Of a stretch of DNA of 64,000 bases, positions 54,668-63,987 are shown piece after piece (position 1 is the stretch's first letter; every line of letters starts with the position of its first letter). The stretch lies in NCBI GenBank assembly GCA_035533275.1, contig DATLUD010000008.1:185451-249450 (forward strand), read 5' to 3'. The notes beneath the pieces were generated by a model that worked only from the letters and a program-made list of their open reading frames with translations, did not search any database and was not told the origin of the DNA. The translations under genes and the position numbers were made by a program. This stretch comes from SCRA01 sp035533275 (lineage in GTDB: Bacteria > Vulcanimicrobiota > Vulcanimicrobiia > Vulcanimicrobiales > SCRA01).

Positions 54668-56729
54668 GGAGATCCTCCGGGGTCACGGCAGGCACGGCGT
54701 CGAGCATGCCGGCCTCGCCCAGCTCATCGTAGAAGCGGGCCAAGCCGCGCTGCGCGCGCTCGTCGAAGTGGAACTTCAGCGTGTCGTAGTAGACCTGGTA
54801 GAAGCCGGGTCCGCGGGGCTGCTGCTGCTCGGCGGCCGCGATCACGTCGTCCTTGTGGGTGAGCCCCCACGCCAACGACTTGCGCAGCGCCTCCACGCAG
54901 GCGGCCACGTCTTCCCGCCGCTGCTCCAGCGCGTCGCGGCGCACGGCCCAGACGGCGTAGACCATCTCCTCGCCCGTCCACTCATTCCAGAGCGTTCCCA
55001 GGTCGTAGACGTCGGAGGCCCGCGCCTCCTCGCGCGCGTCGATCGCGCGGTCCCCGATCACCAGCGCCGGGACGTCCTCGTTGAGGAACGCGGTCAGCGG
55101 ATCGTCGTGCTCCACGAACACCGGCTCCACGCCGTAGCGCCGCCGCAGCAGGAGCCCCAGCAATGCCCGGCCGCTGGCGCTCTCCTTGGTGACGTGAACG
55201 GGACGCCCGGCCAGCAGCGCCGGCGGAACGTCGGAGAGGAGCACGACCGAGAGCACCTGCGTGCGCGCCGCGATGCAGATGTCGGGCAAGAGGGCCAACT
55301 GGTCGTCGTGCTGCGCGTAGAAGAACGAGCTGACGGGCGAGAGATCCAGCTCGCCCGCGAGCAGCTTGCGGTTGAGCTCGGCTGGAACCGCCGCCTCCAG
55401 GCGCCCCGGATAGAGCACCGCGTCGCGGTCGAATGCCGTGTAGATCGGCAGGTCGTTCGTGTAGACGATGCGCCCGCTGCGCAGTGCGCGCGGCTTCTGC
55501 GCCAGCAGCGCACGCGCCGCCTCGAGGGCCCTGCCCACCGGATAGGCGCCGTTGCCCCACCACTGCGGGGCGGGCTCGGCCGCGATGCGCCGTCCCTTGA
55601 CGTCGACGGGGTATTCCACGGGCGGCTCCCAGTCCACGGCGAACTCGTCGTAGGTCGTGTTGCGGCGCACGGGCGTGAAACCGGCCTCCTCGATGAGCGT
55701 GCGGAAGACCTTGGCGTCGACGTACTGCCCCGACTCCGTGCCGGCCGCATGGTAGATGCGCTCCTCGTCGGACTCGCCGTGCGTGCCGTCCATGTCGTCG
55801 GCACCGAAGTGGAGCGCCAGCTGGCAGACCTTGAGCCCCTGGATCATCCAGTAGGCCTTGATGTGGTCGAAATTGTGGAGCATCAGGCGGGCCACGGCGA
55901 ACATGCGCAAATCGTCCAGGCCCGTGGTCCGGCCGCAGTAGTCGAGCTTGTTGCCGTCGGGATGGAACGCCAACGGGATGAACGCGTTGTAGCCCGGCGA
56001 GCGATCCTGCGACTCGCGCAGGGCGATCAAATGCTCCAACCGCTCCTCGAGCGTCTCGATGGTGCCGTAGAGCATCGTGGCGTTCGAGGAGACGCCGCTG
56101 CGGTGCAGGATCTCGTGGATCTCCAGCCAGCCGTCGCCGTCGATCTTTCCGGGGCAGACTTCGCGCCGGAAGCGCTCGCTGAAGACCTCAGCCCCTCCGC
56201 CGTTGACGTTGTCGAGACCGGCGTCGGCGAGCGCCTTCACGGTCTCCTCGCGGGAGAGCCGGTGGCGCCGCGCCAGGTACTCGATCTCCGCGGCTGTGAA
56301 GAACGAGAGCTGAGCGTGAGGCAGGCGCCGCTTGAACTCCTGCATGAGCGGAACCCAGAAGTCCAGCGAGAGCTGCTTGGGATCATGGCCGCCCACGATG
56401 TGGATCTGGTTGAAGTTGATGCCGGTCTCGACGGCCTTCTCCAAGATCTGCTCGACCGGCATGCGCACCTTGTCCTTGCTCCGCTCGCCCACGGCGAACG
56501 AGCAGAACTTGCAGTCCGCGTAGCAGACGTTGGTCGTGTTCATGTAGCGGTTGTGGACGTAAAAGACCTGGTCGCCGCTCTTGCGCCGCTTCTGCTTGGT
56601 GGCGATGCGCCCCAGATTATGAACGTCGCGCGTGCGGAAGAGGACGAGCCCGTCCTCGAGCGAGAGCGGAACGCCCCCGTCGATCTTCGCCTCGATGTCG
56701 CGCAGCGCTGGATCCATCAGTGTAGCCAC
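54654..56729 (-). CDS. Fused aminodeoxyfutalosine synthase (MqnE) and chorismate dehydratase (MqnA)
   Basis: A 691-aa single chain. Residues about 1-380 are a radical-SAM MqnE (CYADCKFC motif, HIVGGHDPKQLSLDFWVPLMQEFKRR, NGGGAEVFSERFRREVCPGKIDGDGWL, GVSSNATMLYGTIET), which makes aminodeoxyfutalosine from the MqnA product and SAM. Residues about 430-690 form an MqnA-type periplasmic-binding-like domain (GRIVYTNDLPIYTAFD, LDLSPVSSFFYAQHDDQLALLPDICIAARTQVLSVVLLSD, FDERAQRGLARFYDELGEAG), which dehydrates chorismate. No stop or frameshift separates them. Normally they are separate genes, so the fusion may pass the intermediate directly. Confidence 0.9.
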   Translation of the reverse strand: MATLMDPALRDIEAKIDGGVPLSLEDGLVLFRTRDVHNLGRIATKQKRRKSGDQVFYVHNRYMNTTNVCYADCKFCSFAVGERSKDKVRMPVEQILEKAVETGINFNQIHIVGGHDPKQLSLDFWVPLMQEFKRRLPHAQLSFFTAAEIEYLARRHRLSREETVKALADAGLDNVNGGGAEVFSERFRREVCPGKIDGDGWLEIHEILHRSGVSSNATMLYGTIETLEERLEHLIALRESQDRSPGYNAFIPLAFHPDGNKLDYCGRTTGLDDLRMFAVARLMLHNFDHIKAYWMIQGLKVCQLALHFGADDMDGTHGESDEERIYHAAGTESGQYVDAKVFRTLIEEAGFTPVRRNTTYDEFAVDWEPPVEYPVDVKGRRIAAEPAPQWWGNGAYPVGRALEAARALLAQKPRALRSGRIVYTNDLPIYTAFDRDAVLYPGRLEAAVPAELNRKLLAGELDLSPVSSFFYAQHDDQLALLPDICIAARTQVLSVVLLSDVPPALLAGRPVHVTKESASGRALLGLLLRRRYGVEPVFVEHDDPLTAFLNEDVPALVIGDRAIDAREEARASDVYDLGTLWNEWTGEEMVYAVWAVRRDALEQRREDVAACVEALRKSLAWGLTHKDDVIAAAEQQQPRGPGFYQVYYDTLKFHFDERAQRGLARFYDELGEAGMLDAVPAVTPEDLRVAR

Positions 56730-56843
56730 GGAACCTCCTCGGAAACCTGCCCCAGGTTCGAGGAACGCCGTGGGGCTTCCCGCCCGCGCGGCACGCCGGG
56801 CCGGAAGCGGTGCGAAAATCGATTTCGCGGCGAGGCCGCCCGC

Positions 56844-59054
56844 CTAGAAGAGGGTCTGCTCCTGCCTGGGCTCCAGCAAGGGGCGGAGCTGCTCCAGCTC
56901 GCCCAAACCGATCTGGATCTTGCGCGGCTTGGTGCCCTCGTGGGGCCCCACTACCTTGAAGTCCTCGAGCTGCTTCATCAGGCGGACGGCTCGCGGGTGG
57001 CCTATCGAGAACTGCGACTGGAGCTGCGCCGTCGAGGCGTAGCTCGTCTCGATGATGAACTTCGCCGCCTCGTAGCAGAGCGGGTCGATCTGCTTCCCCC
57101 CGCTCCTCTCGTCGGCGTCGTCCAACGGCGTGACCTCGACGTCCAGCAGGTTCTCGGGGCGCGCCTGCGCGGCCCAGAACTCCACCAGGCGCGCCACCTC
57201 GTTGTTGGTGACCAGCGCCCCTTGGCAGCGGACGGGCTTGGGGGCGTCGATGGGGAGGAAGAGCATGTCGCCGCGCCCCAGCAGGCGCTCGGCCCCCGCC
57301 ATGTCGAGGATCGTGCGCGAGTCCACCTGCGAGCTCACCGCGAAGGCGATGCGGCTGGGGATGTTGGCCTTGATGATGCCGGTGATCACGTCGACGGAGG
57401 GGCGCTGCGTGGCCACCACCAGGTGGATGCCCGTGGCGCGGGCGAGCTGCGCCAGTCGGCAGATCGTCGTCTCGACCTTCGCCGGGGCCACCAGCATCAG
57501 GTCGGCCAGCTCGTCGATCACCACCACCACGTACGGCAGGCGCTCGTCGGGATACTTGGCGTTGTACTCCTCGATCTTGCGCACGCCGGCCTTGGCGAAG
57601 CGCTCGTACCGCTGGTCCATCTCCTTGGTCATCTCGAAGAGCGCACCGGCGGCCATGCGGGCGTCGGTGATAACCTCCTTGACCAAGTGCGGGATCCCGT
57701 TGTACATCGTCAGCTCGACGCGCTTGGGATCGATGAAGAGCATCTGCACCTGGTCGGGCGTGGCGCAGACCAGCAGCGAGGCGATGATGCAGTTGAGGCA
57801 GACCGACTTGCCCGAGCCCGTGGCCCCGGCCACGAGCAGGTGCGGCATTTTGCCGAGGTCGGCGAAGATCGGCCGGCCGGTGATGTCCTTGCCGAGCGCC
57901 ATCGAGAGCGGCGGAATCTGCCCGCGCTGCGGCAGCGCCTCGAGGATCTCGCGGACGGCCACCACGGAGACGTTGGCGTTGGGCACCTCGATGCCCACGG
58001 CGCTCTTGCCTGGAATGGGGGCCTCGATGCGCACGGCGGGCGAGGCCAGCGCCAGGGCGAGGTCGTCCGCCAGCGAGGAGATGCGCGAGATCTTCACGCC
58101 GCGGTCGGGCTTGAGCTCGTAGCGGGTGATTGAGGGTCCGCGCTCGATGTGCACGACCTTCGCGCCCACGCCGAACGAGGCCAGCGTGTCCTCCAACAGG
58201 TGGGCGCGGTTCGACTCGTCGGCGACGCGCACGTCGGGACGGTCGAAGAGCGCGAGATCGGGGAGACGGTAGACGCGCTCGCCCACCACCCGCTCCGGCG
58301 GCTCCTGCGGCGCGCTCCGCGCGACGGGCGCCGCGGCGAGCGGCGCAACCACGGCGAGCGGCGCCGGCGCCGCTTCGGCATCGTCGTCCTCGAGCTCCTC
58401 GAGGTCCTTGATCTCTTCGATCTCTTCGAGCTCCTCGTCGCCGGCCGCGGGGGCGGTGACGCTCGCCGCGCTTCGCCCCGCCGCCGGCACGATGGCGGGG
58501 ATGTCTCGGCGGCCGCCGCGCACCTTGTACCTCGGCGCGCGCGCCGGGAGACGCGGCATCAGGCGCGCCGCCGTCCGCGCGGCGGCGATCCCCCAACTCG
58601 CCAGCAGGCCGATCACGCGCTTGAGCGAGACGCCGGTGATCCACACGGCGACGGCGAGCGCGGCCAGCGCGATGAAGATGAGGCGCCCCACGTCGCCGAC
58701 CACCGCGGCCAGCGCGCCGGAGAGCGCGGAACCCGCCGCTCCGCCCGCGGGGCCGAGCGCGGCGAGCCCCAGCAAGAAGAAGGCGCAGGCCGCCGCCCAG
58801 AGCGTGCGGATCATCTGCGGAACGCTGATCTCGAGAAAGACGATCCCCGCGAGGATGGCGATCAAGGCAGGGAAGCCCACCGCGGCGCGCCCGAAGAGCG
58901 TGCCGACGCCCCAGCCGATCCAGCCCCCGAGCGCGCCCGCGTGCTGCGGCGCCACCACCGTCACGGCGAGCAGGGCCGCCAAGCCCAGCAGGACGATACC
59001 GAGGATCTCGTAGTTGAGACGGGATGCCGCCGCTCGACGCTTCACGCGGGCCAT
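56844..59054 (-). CDS. ftsK: DNA translocase FtsK/SpoIIIE
   Basis: Pumps chromosomes through the division septum, 736 aa. Four or five N-terminal TM helices (residues about 15-165), a linker with Glu/Asp-rich runs, and a motor domain with Walker A GATGSGKS, Walker B VVVVIDELADLM, and the RecA-like FtsK core (TDARMAAGALFEMTKEMDQRYERF, VVATQRPSVDVITGIIKANIPSRIAFAV). A gamma winged-helix domain at the C-terminus (QSQFSIGHPRAVRLMKQLEDFKVVGP) reads KOPS sites. It is upstream of the mqn genes. Confidence 0.95.
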   Translation of the reverse strand: MARVKRRAAASRLNYEILGIVLLGLAALLAVTVVAPQHAGALGGWIGWGVGTLFGRAAVGFPALIAILAGIVFLEISVPQMIRTLWAAACAFFLLGLAALGPAGGAAGSALSGALAAVVGDVGRLIFIALAALAVAVWITGVSLKRVIGLLASWGIAAARTAARLMPRLPARAPRYKVRGGRRDIPAIVPAAGRSAASVTAPAAGDEELEEIEEIKDLEELEDDDAEAAPAPLAVVAPLAAAPVARSAPQEPPERVVGERVYRLPDLALFDRPDVRVADESNRAHLLEDTLASFGVGAKVVHIERGPSITRYELKPDRGVKISRISSLADDLALALASPAVRIEAPIPGKSAVGIEVPNANVSVVAVREILEALPQRGQIPPLSMALGKDITGRPIFADLGKMPHLLVAGATGSGKSVCLNCIIASLLVCATPDQVQMLFIDPKRVELTMYNGIPHLVKEVITDARMAAGALFEMTKEMDQRYERFAKAGVRKIEEYNAKYPDERLPYVVVVIDELADLMLVAPAKVETTICRLAQLARATGIHLVVATQRPSVDVITGIIKANIPSRIAFAVSSQVDSRTILDMAGAERLLGRGDMLFLPIDAPKPVRCQGALVTNNEVARLVEFWAAQARPENLLDVEVTPLDDADERSGGKQIDPLCYEAAKFIIETSYASTAQLQSQFSIGHPRAVRLMKQLEDFKVVGPHEGTKPRKIQIGLGELEQLRPLLEPRQEQTLF

Positions 59055-59162
59055 GTGCGCGTTGGCTTCGCGTCGCCGGTGGGATACTCCTCACCGATAG
59101 CGCTGTTCGCCGCCGCCGATGAGCGGGCGGAACGGCGGCGCGGGGCCCCGAAGACGTGCGCC

Positions 59163-60086
59163 ATGAAGCCTCTGCGAGCGGTCTGCGTTTCGACGATCGC
59201 GGCTGCGCTGTGCTGCGGCGCGGCCGGCGCGTGGGGCTTGCGTGGTCACGAGCTGATCTCCGGGATCGCCGCCGCGCACGTTCCCGCCAACGTGCCGGCG
59301 TTCGTCCGCACGCCGCAGGCGGCGGCCGAGATCGCGCTCCTCGCCACCGAGCCCGACCTGATCAAGGGGCGGGACGACGCCGCGCTGACGGCCCAGACCT
59401 CGCCGGACCACTATCTCGACGTGAGCGACGACGGGAGCGTGGCCGGCATCCCGCTCGGCGCGCTCCCGCCGACCCGCCCGCGGTACGTCGCGGCACTCGA
59501 GCGCCGCGGCGTCGACCCGTACAAGATGGGGTTCCTCCCCTATGCCATCCTCGAGGGCTACGAGCGGGTCGAGAAGGACTTCGCCCTCTACCGCGCCTTT
59601 CGCGCCACGGGTCGGAACCAGATGCTGGCGCTGCGCCGCCGCATCCTGATCCAGGATCTCGGCGAGTTCAGCCATTTCGTCGGCGACGGCTCGCAGCCGC
59701 TCCACGTGACCGTTCACTACGACGACGGGGGCGCCCACGCGACGTTCGAGAACGGTGTGGTGGAGCGCTACGTGACCCGGGCCGAGGTGAGCCGCGACCT
59801 CCGTCCCGCGCGTCTGCTGCCCGCCGACCCGCTCGGCGCCATCGAGCGCTACCTCGGAAAGACGCACGCCGCCTATCCCAAAGTGTACGCGCTCTACCGC
59901 AACGGCCGCTTCGGTCCCGGCGCCGGCCCGCTCGCAGCCGCCGAGCTGGCGCGCGCCGCCGACTTCCTCGACGACTTGGTCGAGACCGCATGGGTACGCA
60001 GCGAGAGCGAGTCGGTGGGGTATCCCGCCGTGCGCGTGCGCGACCTCGAGACCCATGCGGTGCCCGCGAGCGCCTTCCACGACTAA
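59163..60086 (+). CDS. Exported S1/P1 nuclease-like zinc-dependent hydrolase
   Basis: A 307-aa secreted enzyme. A signal peptide (RAVCVSTIAAALCCGAAGA) precedes WGLRGHELISGIAAAHVP, the N-terminal Trp/His metal-ligand arrangement of S1/P1 nucleases and zinc-dependent phospholipases C. Further ligand-like segments are HYLDVSDD and FSHFVGDGSQPLHVTVHYDD, the latter matching the GD..QPLH motif. The substrate (nucleic acid or phospholipid) cannot be decided. Divergent from ftsK. Confidence 0.75.
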   Translation: MKPLRAVCVSTIAAALCCGAAGAWGLRGHELISGIAAAHVPANVPAFVRTPQAAAEIALLATEPDLIKGRDDAALTAQTSPDHYLDVSDDGSVAGIPLGALPPTRPRYVAALERRGVDPYKMGFLPYAILEGYERVEKDFALYRAFRATGRNQMLALRRRILIQDLGEFSHFVGDGSQPLHVTVHYDDGGAHATFENGVVERYVTRAEVSRDLRPARLLPADPLGAIERYLGKTHAAYPKVYALYRNGRFGPGAGPLAAAELARAADFLDDLVETAWVRSESESVGYPAVRVRDLETHAVPASAFHD

Positions 60087-60135
60087 CGCACACCCCTAAC
60101 GCCACGCCAGACGAGAGAAAGGTCCACGTTCAACC

Positions 60136-61215
60136 ATGTCAACGAAGCCGACGATCGCCGTTCTCGAAGGCGACGAGACCGGGCAGGAGCTCCTCGAGGA
60201 GTCGCTGCGTGTCCTCGATCCCAGCGTCACCGGCGTCGAGGTGGAGCTCCGGCGCTTCGACCTCTCGCTGGCCGCCCGCCGCGCCACCCAGAACGCCGTG
60301 GTCCACGAGGCCGCGTCCGCCATGAAGTCCTGCGGATTCGGACTCAAGGCCGCCACGATCACGCCCGAAATCAAGAACGACGTCGGCTCCCCCAACGCCA
60401 TCCTCCGCCAGGAGATCGACGGGACCGTCATCCTGCGCACCGGCAGGCGCATTCCTGGCGTGCGCCCCGTCGCCGGGATCCATGCGCCGATCTCGGTGGT
60501 TCGCATCGCGGTGGGCGACGCCTACGGCGCCAAGGAGTGGCGCGAAGGGGAGGGCCTCGACGAGCTGGCCTTTCGCACGGAGGTCATCTCGCGCAGAGTC
60601 TGCCGGCTGGTCTCCGAGTTCGCGTTCTTCCATGCGCGGCGCACCGGAGCGCGCGTCTTCGGCGGGCCGAAGTACACGGTCTCGCCCGTCTACGAAGGCA
60701 TGCTCAAGGAGGAGATGGACGCCGCCGCCGCGCGCTATCCCGACGTCAAGTACGAGCCGCAGCTGATCGACGCGACCTACGCGCTGCTGATCTCCTCGTC
60801 GGGCGACTCGCTGGCCATCCCGTCGCTCAATCGTGACGGCGACTGTCTCTCGGATCTCGTGATGCAGCTCTTCGGCTCGATCGCCGGCGCGGAGTCGCTG
60901 CTGCTCTCGTTCGACGCCGACCTCAAGCCGCGCGTGGTGATGGCGGAGGCGCCGCACGGAACGGCGCCGCGTCTCTTCGGCAAGAACGTCGCCAACCCGA
61001 TGGCCATGATCTTGGCGGTGGCGGCCCTGTTCTCGTATCTGGACGTCCCGGGCTCGGCGAAGGCCTCGCGGGCGACGTACGAGTCGACGCTGGAGACGGT
61101 CGCGGACGGCGTGGCGACGAGCGATCTCGGCGGCAACGCCTCCACCACCGAGTTCACCGACGCCGTGATCGGCAAGATCAAGAACAAGCTCGAAGTCTGG
61201 TCGTCGCTGGCGTGA
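60136..61215 (+). CDS. Isocitrate/isopropylmalate dehydrogenase family protein
   Basis: A 359-aa beta-decarboxylating dehydrogenase. LEGDETGQELLEESL start, LKAATITPEIKNDVGSPNAILR, GGPKYTVSPVYEGMLKEEMDAAA, IDATYALL, LNRDGDCLSDLVMQLFGSIAGAES with the metal-binding Asp, and AEAPHGTAPRLFGKNVANPMAMILAVAAL. Most like the isocitrate dehydrogenase branch, but cofactor and substrate cannot be read from the sequence. It overlaps the M23 gene by 4 bases. Confidence 0.85.
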   Translation: MSTKPTIAVLEGDETGQELLEESLRVLDPSVTGVEVELRRFDLSLAARRATQNAVVHEAASAMKSCGFGLKAATITPEIKNDVGSPNAILRQEIDGTVILRTGRRIPGVRPVAGIHAPISVVRIAVGDAYGAKEWREGEGLDELAFRTEVISRRVCRLVSEFAFFHARRTGARVFGGPKYTVSPVYEGMLKEEMDAAAARYPDVKYEPQLIDATYALLISSSGDSLAIPSLNRDGDCLSDLVMQLFGSIAGAESLLLSFDADLKPRVVMAEAPHGTAPRLFGKNVANPMAMILAVAALFSYLDVPGSAKASRATYESTLETVADGVATSDLGGNASTTEFTDAVIGKIKNKLEVWSSLA

Positions 61216-62048
61216 GCGACGCCGAAGCGCTGGTCGTCTCGAGCCCCTTCATCCCGCTGATCGGCATCGTCGCGGCATCGATCGCGATCATGCCGTACCG
61301 CACGGCGGTGCTGGGGCCGCGCATCCTCTTCACCATGTTCGCGATCGTCATCGGCGCGATGATCGCCTCGTTCCGGGGGCTCTCACCGGCGGCCGTCAAC
61401 GCGGGGTTCCTGGGAGCCTGCATCATCGTCTCGCTCTGGCCGCTCTACTACGTCATGCGCGCGCGCTCCGCGCGGCGGCCCGAAGGCGCCGTCGAGCTCG
61501 CGCCGCCATTCTCCGGGCGCTGGCGCTGCGCCGCGGGCGGACCGCTGGTCGAGCTCAACCACCACGTCCCGGTGGAGACCCAGCGCTACGCGTACGACTT
61601 CTACGTGCCCAACGCCATGGGCTGGCCGAGTGTGCCTTGGGCCCGCGACAATGCGCGCTTCCTGGCCTACGGCCGCGACGTGCTCGCTCCCGCCGACGGC
61701 ACGGTGATCCGCGTCGTGGACGGCCAGCCGGAGGGAACGCCGCCGCGCTCCGCGCCCGAGGCGGCCAAGAAGCCGGCTGGCAATCACGTGGTGATCGAGG
61801 TCGCGGGGGGCTACTGCTTCATCGAGCACTTCAAGCCGGGATCAGTCGCCGTGAAGTCGGGGCAGCGCGTGCATCGCGGGGGGCGCATCGCGGCCTGCGG
61901 CAACAGTGGCACCTCGACCATGCCGCACGTGCACATCCACGTGCAGGACAAGCCGGGCCAGGGCAAGGGCAAGGGGGTGCCGCTGGTCTTCCGCGACGCC
62001 GGCGGCCGCGTCGCGGCGCCGGTCACGGGAGACTTTATCGAAGGCTAG
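61212..62048 (+). CDS. Membrane-anchored M23-family peptidase
   Basis: A 278-aa protein. About three membrane helices (residues about 10-85) precede a LytM/M23 domain with NHHVPVETQRYAYDFYV (first zinc ligands), DGTVIRVVDG, NHVVIEVAGGYCFIEHFKPGSVAVKSGQRVHRGGRIAACGNSGTST, and the HVHIHV zinc motif. It likely cuts peptidoglycan cross-bridges or regulates amidases. GTG 61212 overlaps the dehydrogenase stop (GTGA). Confidence 0.85.
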   Translation: MSDAEALVVSSPFIPLIGIVAASIAIMPYRTAVLGPRILFTMFAIVIGAMIASFRGLSPAAVNAGFLGACIIVSLWPLYYVMRARSARRPEGAVELAPPFSGRWRCAAGGPLVELNHHVPVETQRYAYDFYVPNAMGWPSVPWARDNARFLAYGRDVLAPADGTVIRVVDGQPEGTPPRSAPEAAKKPAGNHVVIEVAGGYCFIEHFKPGSVAVKSGQRVHRGGRIAACGNSGTSTMPHVHIHVQDKPGQGKGKGVPLVFRDAGGRVAAPVTGDFIEG

Positions 62049-62084
62049 CGCGGCGTGCGTTCGTGCGGGAAGAGCATTCGGTGA

Positions 62085-62654
62085 TCATGCTCTTCTCTCC
62101 GCCGACTGGAGCTGAGCTGCGCGGTCCGCCCGCAGCTCGAAGCGGTGCTCCTCGCCCTCCCCGGCTCGCACGGTGGCCGCGCGGCGAAAGCCGAGCGCGC
62201 TGAGCAGCGCGATCGAGCGTTCGTTGCGGACGTCGACGAACGCCTCCACGCGCCGCAACCCGTAGGCCTCGAAGAGCAGATGCATGATGCGGGCCGCGGC
62301 TTCGCGCGCGTAGCCCGCTCCCCAGAACGCCGGAAAGAAGACGTAGCCGATCAAGGCCGGCCCCTCGGAGGGAACCGTCGCCTGGAACGCGCCCACCGGC
62401 TGCGCGTTCTCCGCCAGGCGCACCACCCAGTTGAGCCAGAGGCGCCGTCCGTCGGGGGACCACCGGCACTCCCAGCGGCGATAGCGCGCGCGCAGATCCT
62501 CCACGGTTGCCGGCGGCCCCTCCGTGAGGTACGCGTAGATGCGCGGATCGCGCAGGTAAGGATAGAGCTCCTCGGCGTCGCGCTCGCGCAGAGGCTCCAG
62601 GCGCAGGCGCGGCGTCTCGAGCACCGCCTCCACGTCGTCAGGCAAACCACTCAT
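62085..62654 (-). CDS. GNAT-family acetyltransferase (RimJ/RimL-like)
   Basis: A 189-aa N-acetyltransferase: ETPRLRLEPLRERDAEELYPYLRDPRIYAYL start typical of RimJ/RimL, then IGYVFFPAFWGAGYAREAAARIMHLLFEAYGLRRVEAFVDVRNERSIALLSALGFRR with the acetyl-CoA-binding loop Q/R-x-x-G-x-A-like GAGYAREA. The substrate is unknown. ATG 62654; convergent with the M23 gene. Confidence 0.88.
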   Translation of the reverse strand: MSGLPDDVEAVLETPRLRLEPLRERDAEELYPYLRDPRIYAYLTEGPPATVEDLRARYRRWECRWSPDGRRLWLNWVVRLAENAQPVGAFQATVPSEGPALIGYVFFPAFWGAGYAREAAARIMHLLFEAYGLRRVEAFVDVRNERSIALLSALGFRRAATVRAGEGEEHRFELRADRAAQLQSAERRA

Positions 62655-62712
62655 GGATGCACCATACCACGTCTGGAGGCGCCCCGGACGCCGCCGCGGT
62701 ACTCTCGTCCCC

Positions 62713-63987
62713 ATGATCCTGCGCACCGAAGGTTTCGCCGACATCGAGCAGCTCCTCGCGCACGTGCCGCTTCCCCGCGCGTTTCGGGTCGAGCGGCCAA
62801 GGCGCACGCCGCCGGCGCTCGCCGACGTCCGCGAGGCCGTTGGGGACGTCTTGCGCGGCGTGGAGATGCCGCGCGGCTCGGTAGCGGTGGCCGTAGGAAG
62901 CCGCGGCATCGGACGCATCGCCGAGATCGCCGCCGCCGTCGTCTCCGCGCTGCGCGCAGGCGGGGCGGAGCCCTTCGTGATTCCCGCGATGGGAAGCCAC
63001 GGCGGCGCCACGGCGGAGGGCCAGACCCACGCGCTCGCCGCGCTCGGCGTCACGGAGGAGCGCATCGGCTGCCCGATCCGCTCGTCGATGGACGCCGTGC
63101 GCCTGGGCACCACGCCCGCCGGGGTGGACGTCTTCATGGATGCCCACGCTCATGCCGCCGACGCCGTGGTGGTGATCAACCGCGTCAAGCCGCACACGGC
63201 ATTTCGCGGCGCCATCGAGAGCGGCCCCGCCAAGATGCTGGCGATCGGTCTCGGCAAGCAGCGCGGAGCCCACGCGCTCCACGCCGCCGGATGGGAGCGC
63301 ATGCACGCCACCGTCCCCGACGCGGCGCGCGTGGTGCTCGCCTCCGGCAAGGTCGCATTCGGCTTGGCGATTCTCGAGAACGCCGACGAGCAGCCCTATC
63401 GCCTGGTCGCCCTGCGCGCGGGGCGCATCCTGGACGACGAGCCCGCCCTGCTCGAGGAGGCCAAGCGCAACTTGCCCCGCCTGCCGTTCGACCGGCTCGA
63501 CGCGCTCGTGGTCGACCGCATCGGCAAGAACATCAGCGGCGACGGCGCCGACCCCAACGTGACCGGCCGCTACCCCACCACCACGGCGAGTGGCGGCCCC
63601 GACGTCACGCGCCTTGTCTTCCTCGATCTCACGGACGAAACGGATGGCAACGCCAACGGCCTGGGACTGGCGGACGTGGTCACGCAGCGTCTGGTGGAGC
63701 GTTTCCTCCCCGCGGCGACATACGTCAACGCGCTGACCTCAACCGCCCCTTCCGGCGTGCGGCTCCCGATGGTGATGCCCACGCCGCGCCTGGCCGTGGC
63801 CGCGGCGCTGACCATGTGCGCGGGGGTCGATCCCGCGCGTGCCCGGGTCGTGCGCATCCAAGACACGCTCCACCTCAACGAGCTGTGGATCTCCGAATCG
63901 CTGCTGCCGGAACTGCTGGAGCGCGAGGCAGTCACCGCGCTAGAAGGCCCCGTCCCGCTCCCGCTTCCCGAGCCCACGCTCAGGTAA
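62713..63987 (+). CDS. LarA-like (DUF2088) nickel-dependent racemase family protein
   Basis: A 424-aa protein related to lactate racemase LarA: VAVGSRGIGRIAEIAAAVVSALRAGGAEPFVIPAMGSHGGATAEGQ, a DUF2088 N-terminal domain, and VVVINRVKPHTAFRGAIESGPAKMLAIGLGKQRGA. No LarB/C/E maturation genes are near. The substrate may be a hydroxy acid or sugar acid. ATG 62713. The gene ends 13 bp before the window end. Confidence 0.85.
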   Translation: MILRTEGFADIEQLLAHVPLPRAFRVERPRRTPPALADVREAVGDVLRGVEMPRGSVAVAVGSRGIGRIAEIAAAVVSALRAGGAEPFVIPAMGSHGGATAEGQTHALAALGVTEERIGCPIRSSMDAVRLGTTPAGVDVFMDAHAHAADAVVVINRVKPHTAFRGAIESGPAKMLAIGLGKQRGAHALHAAGWERMHATVPDAARVVLASGKVAFGLAILENADEQPYRLVALRAGRILDDEPALLEEAKRNLPRLPFDRLDALVVDRIGKNISGDGADPNVTGRYPTTTASGGPDVTRLVFLDLTDETDGNANGLGLADVVTQRLVERFLPAATYVNALTSTAPSGVRLPMVMPTPRLAVAAALTMCAGVDPARARVVRIQDTLHLNELWISESLLPELLEREAVTALEGPVPLPLPEPTLR

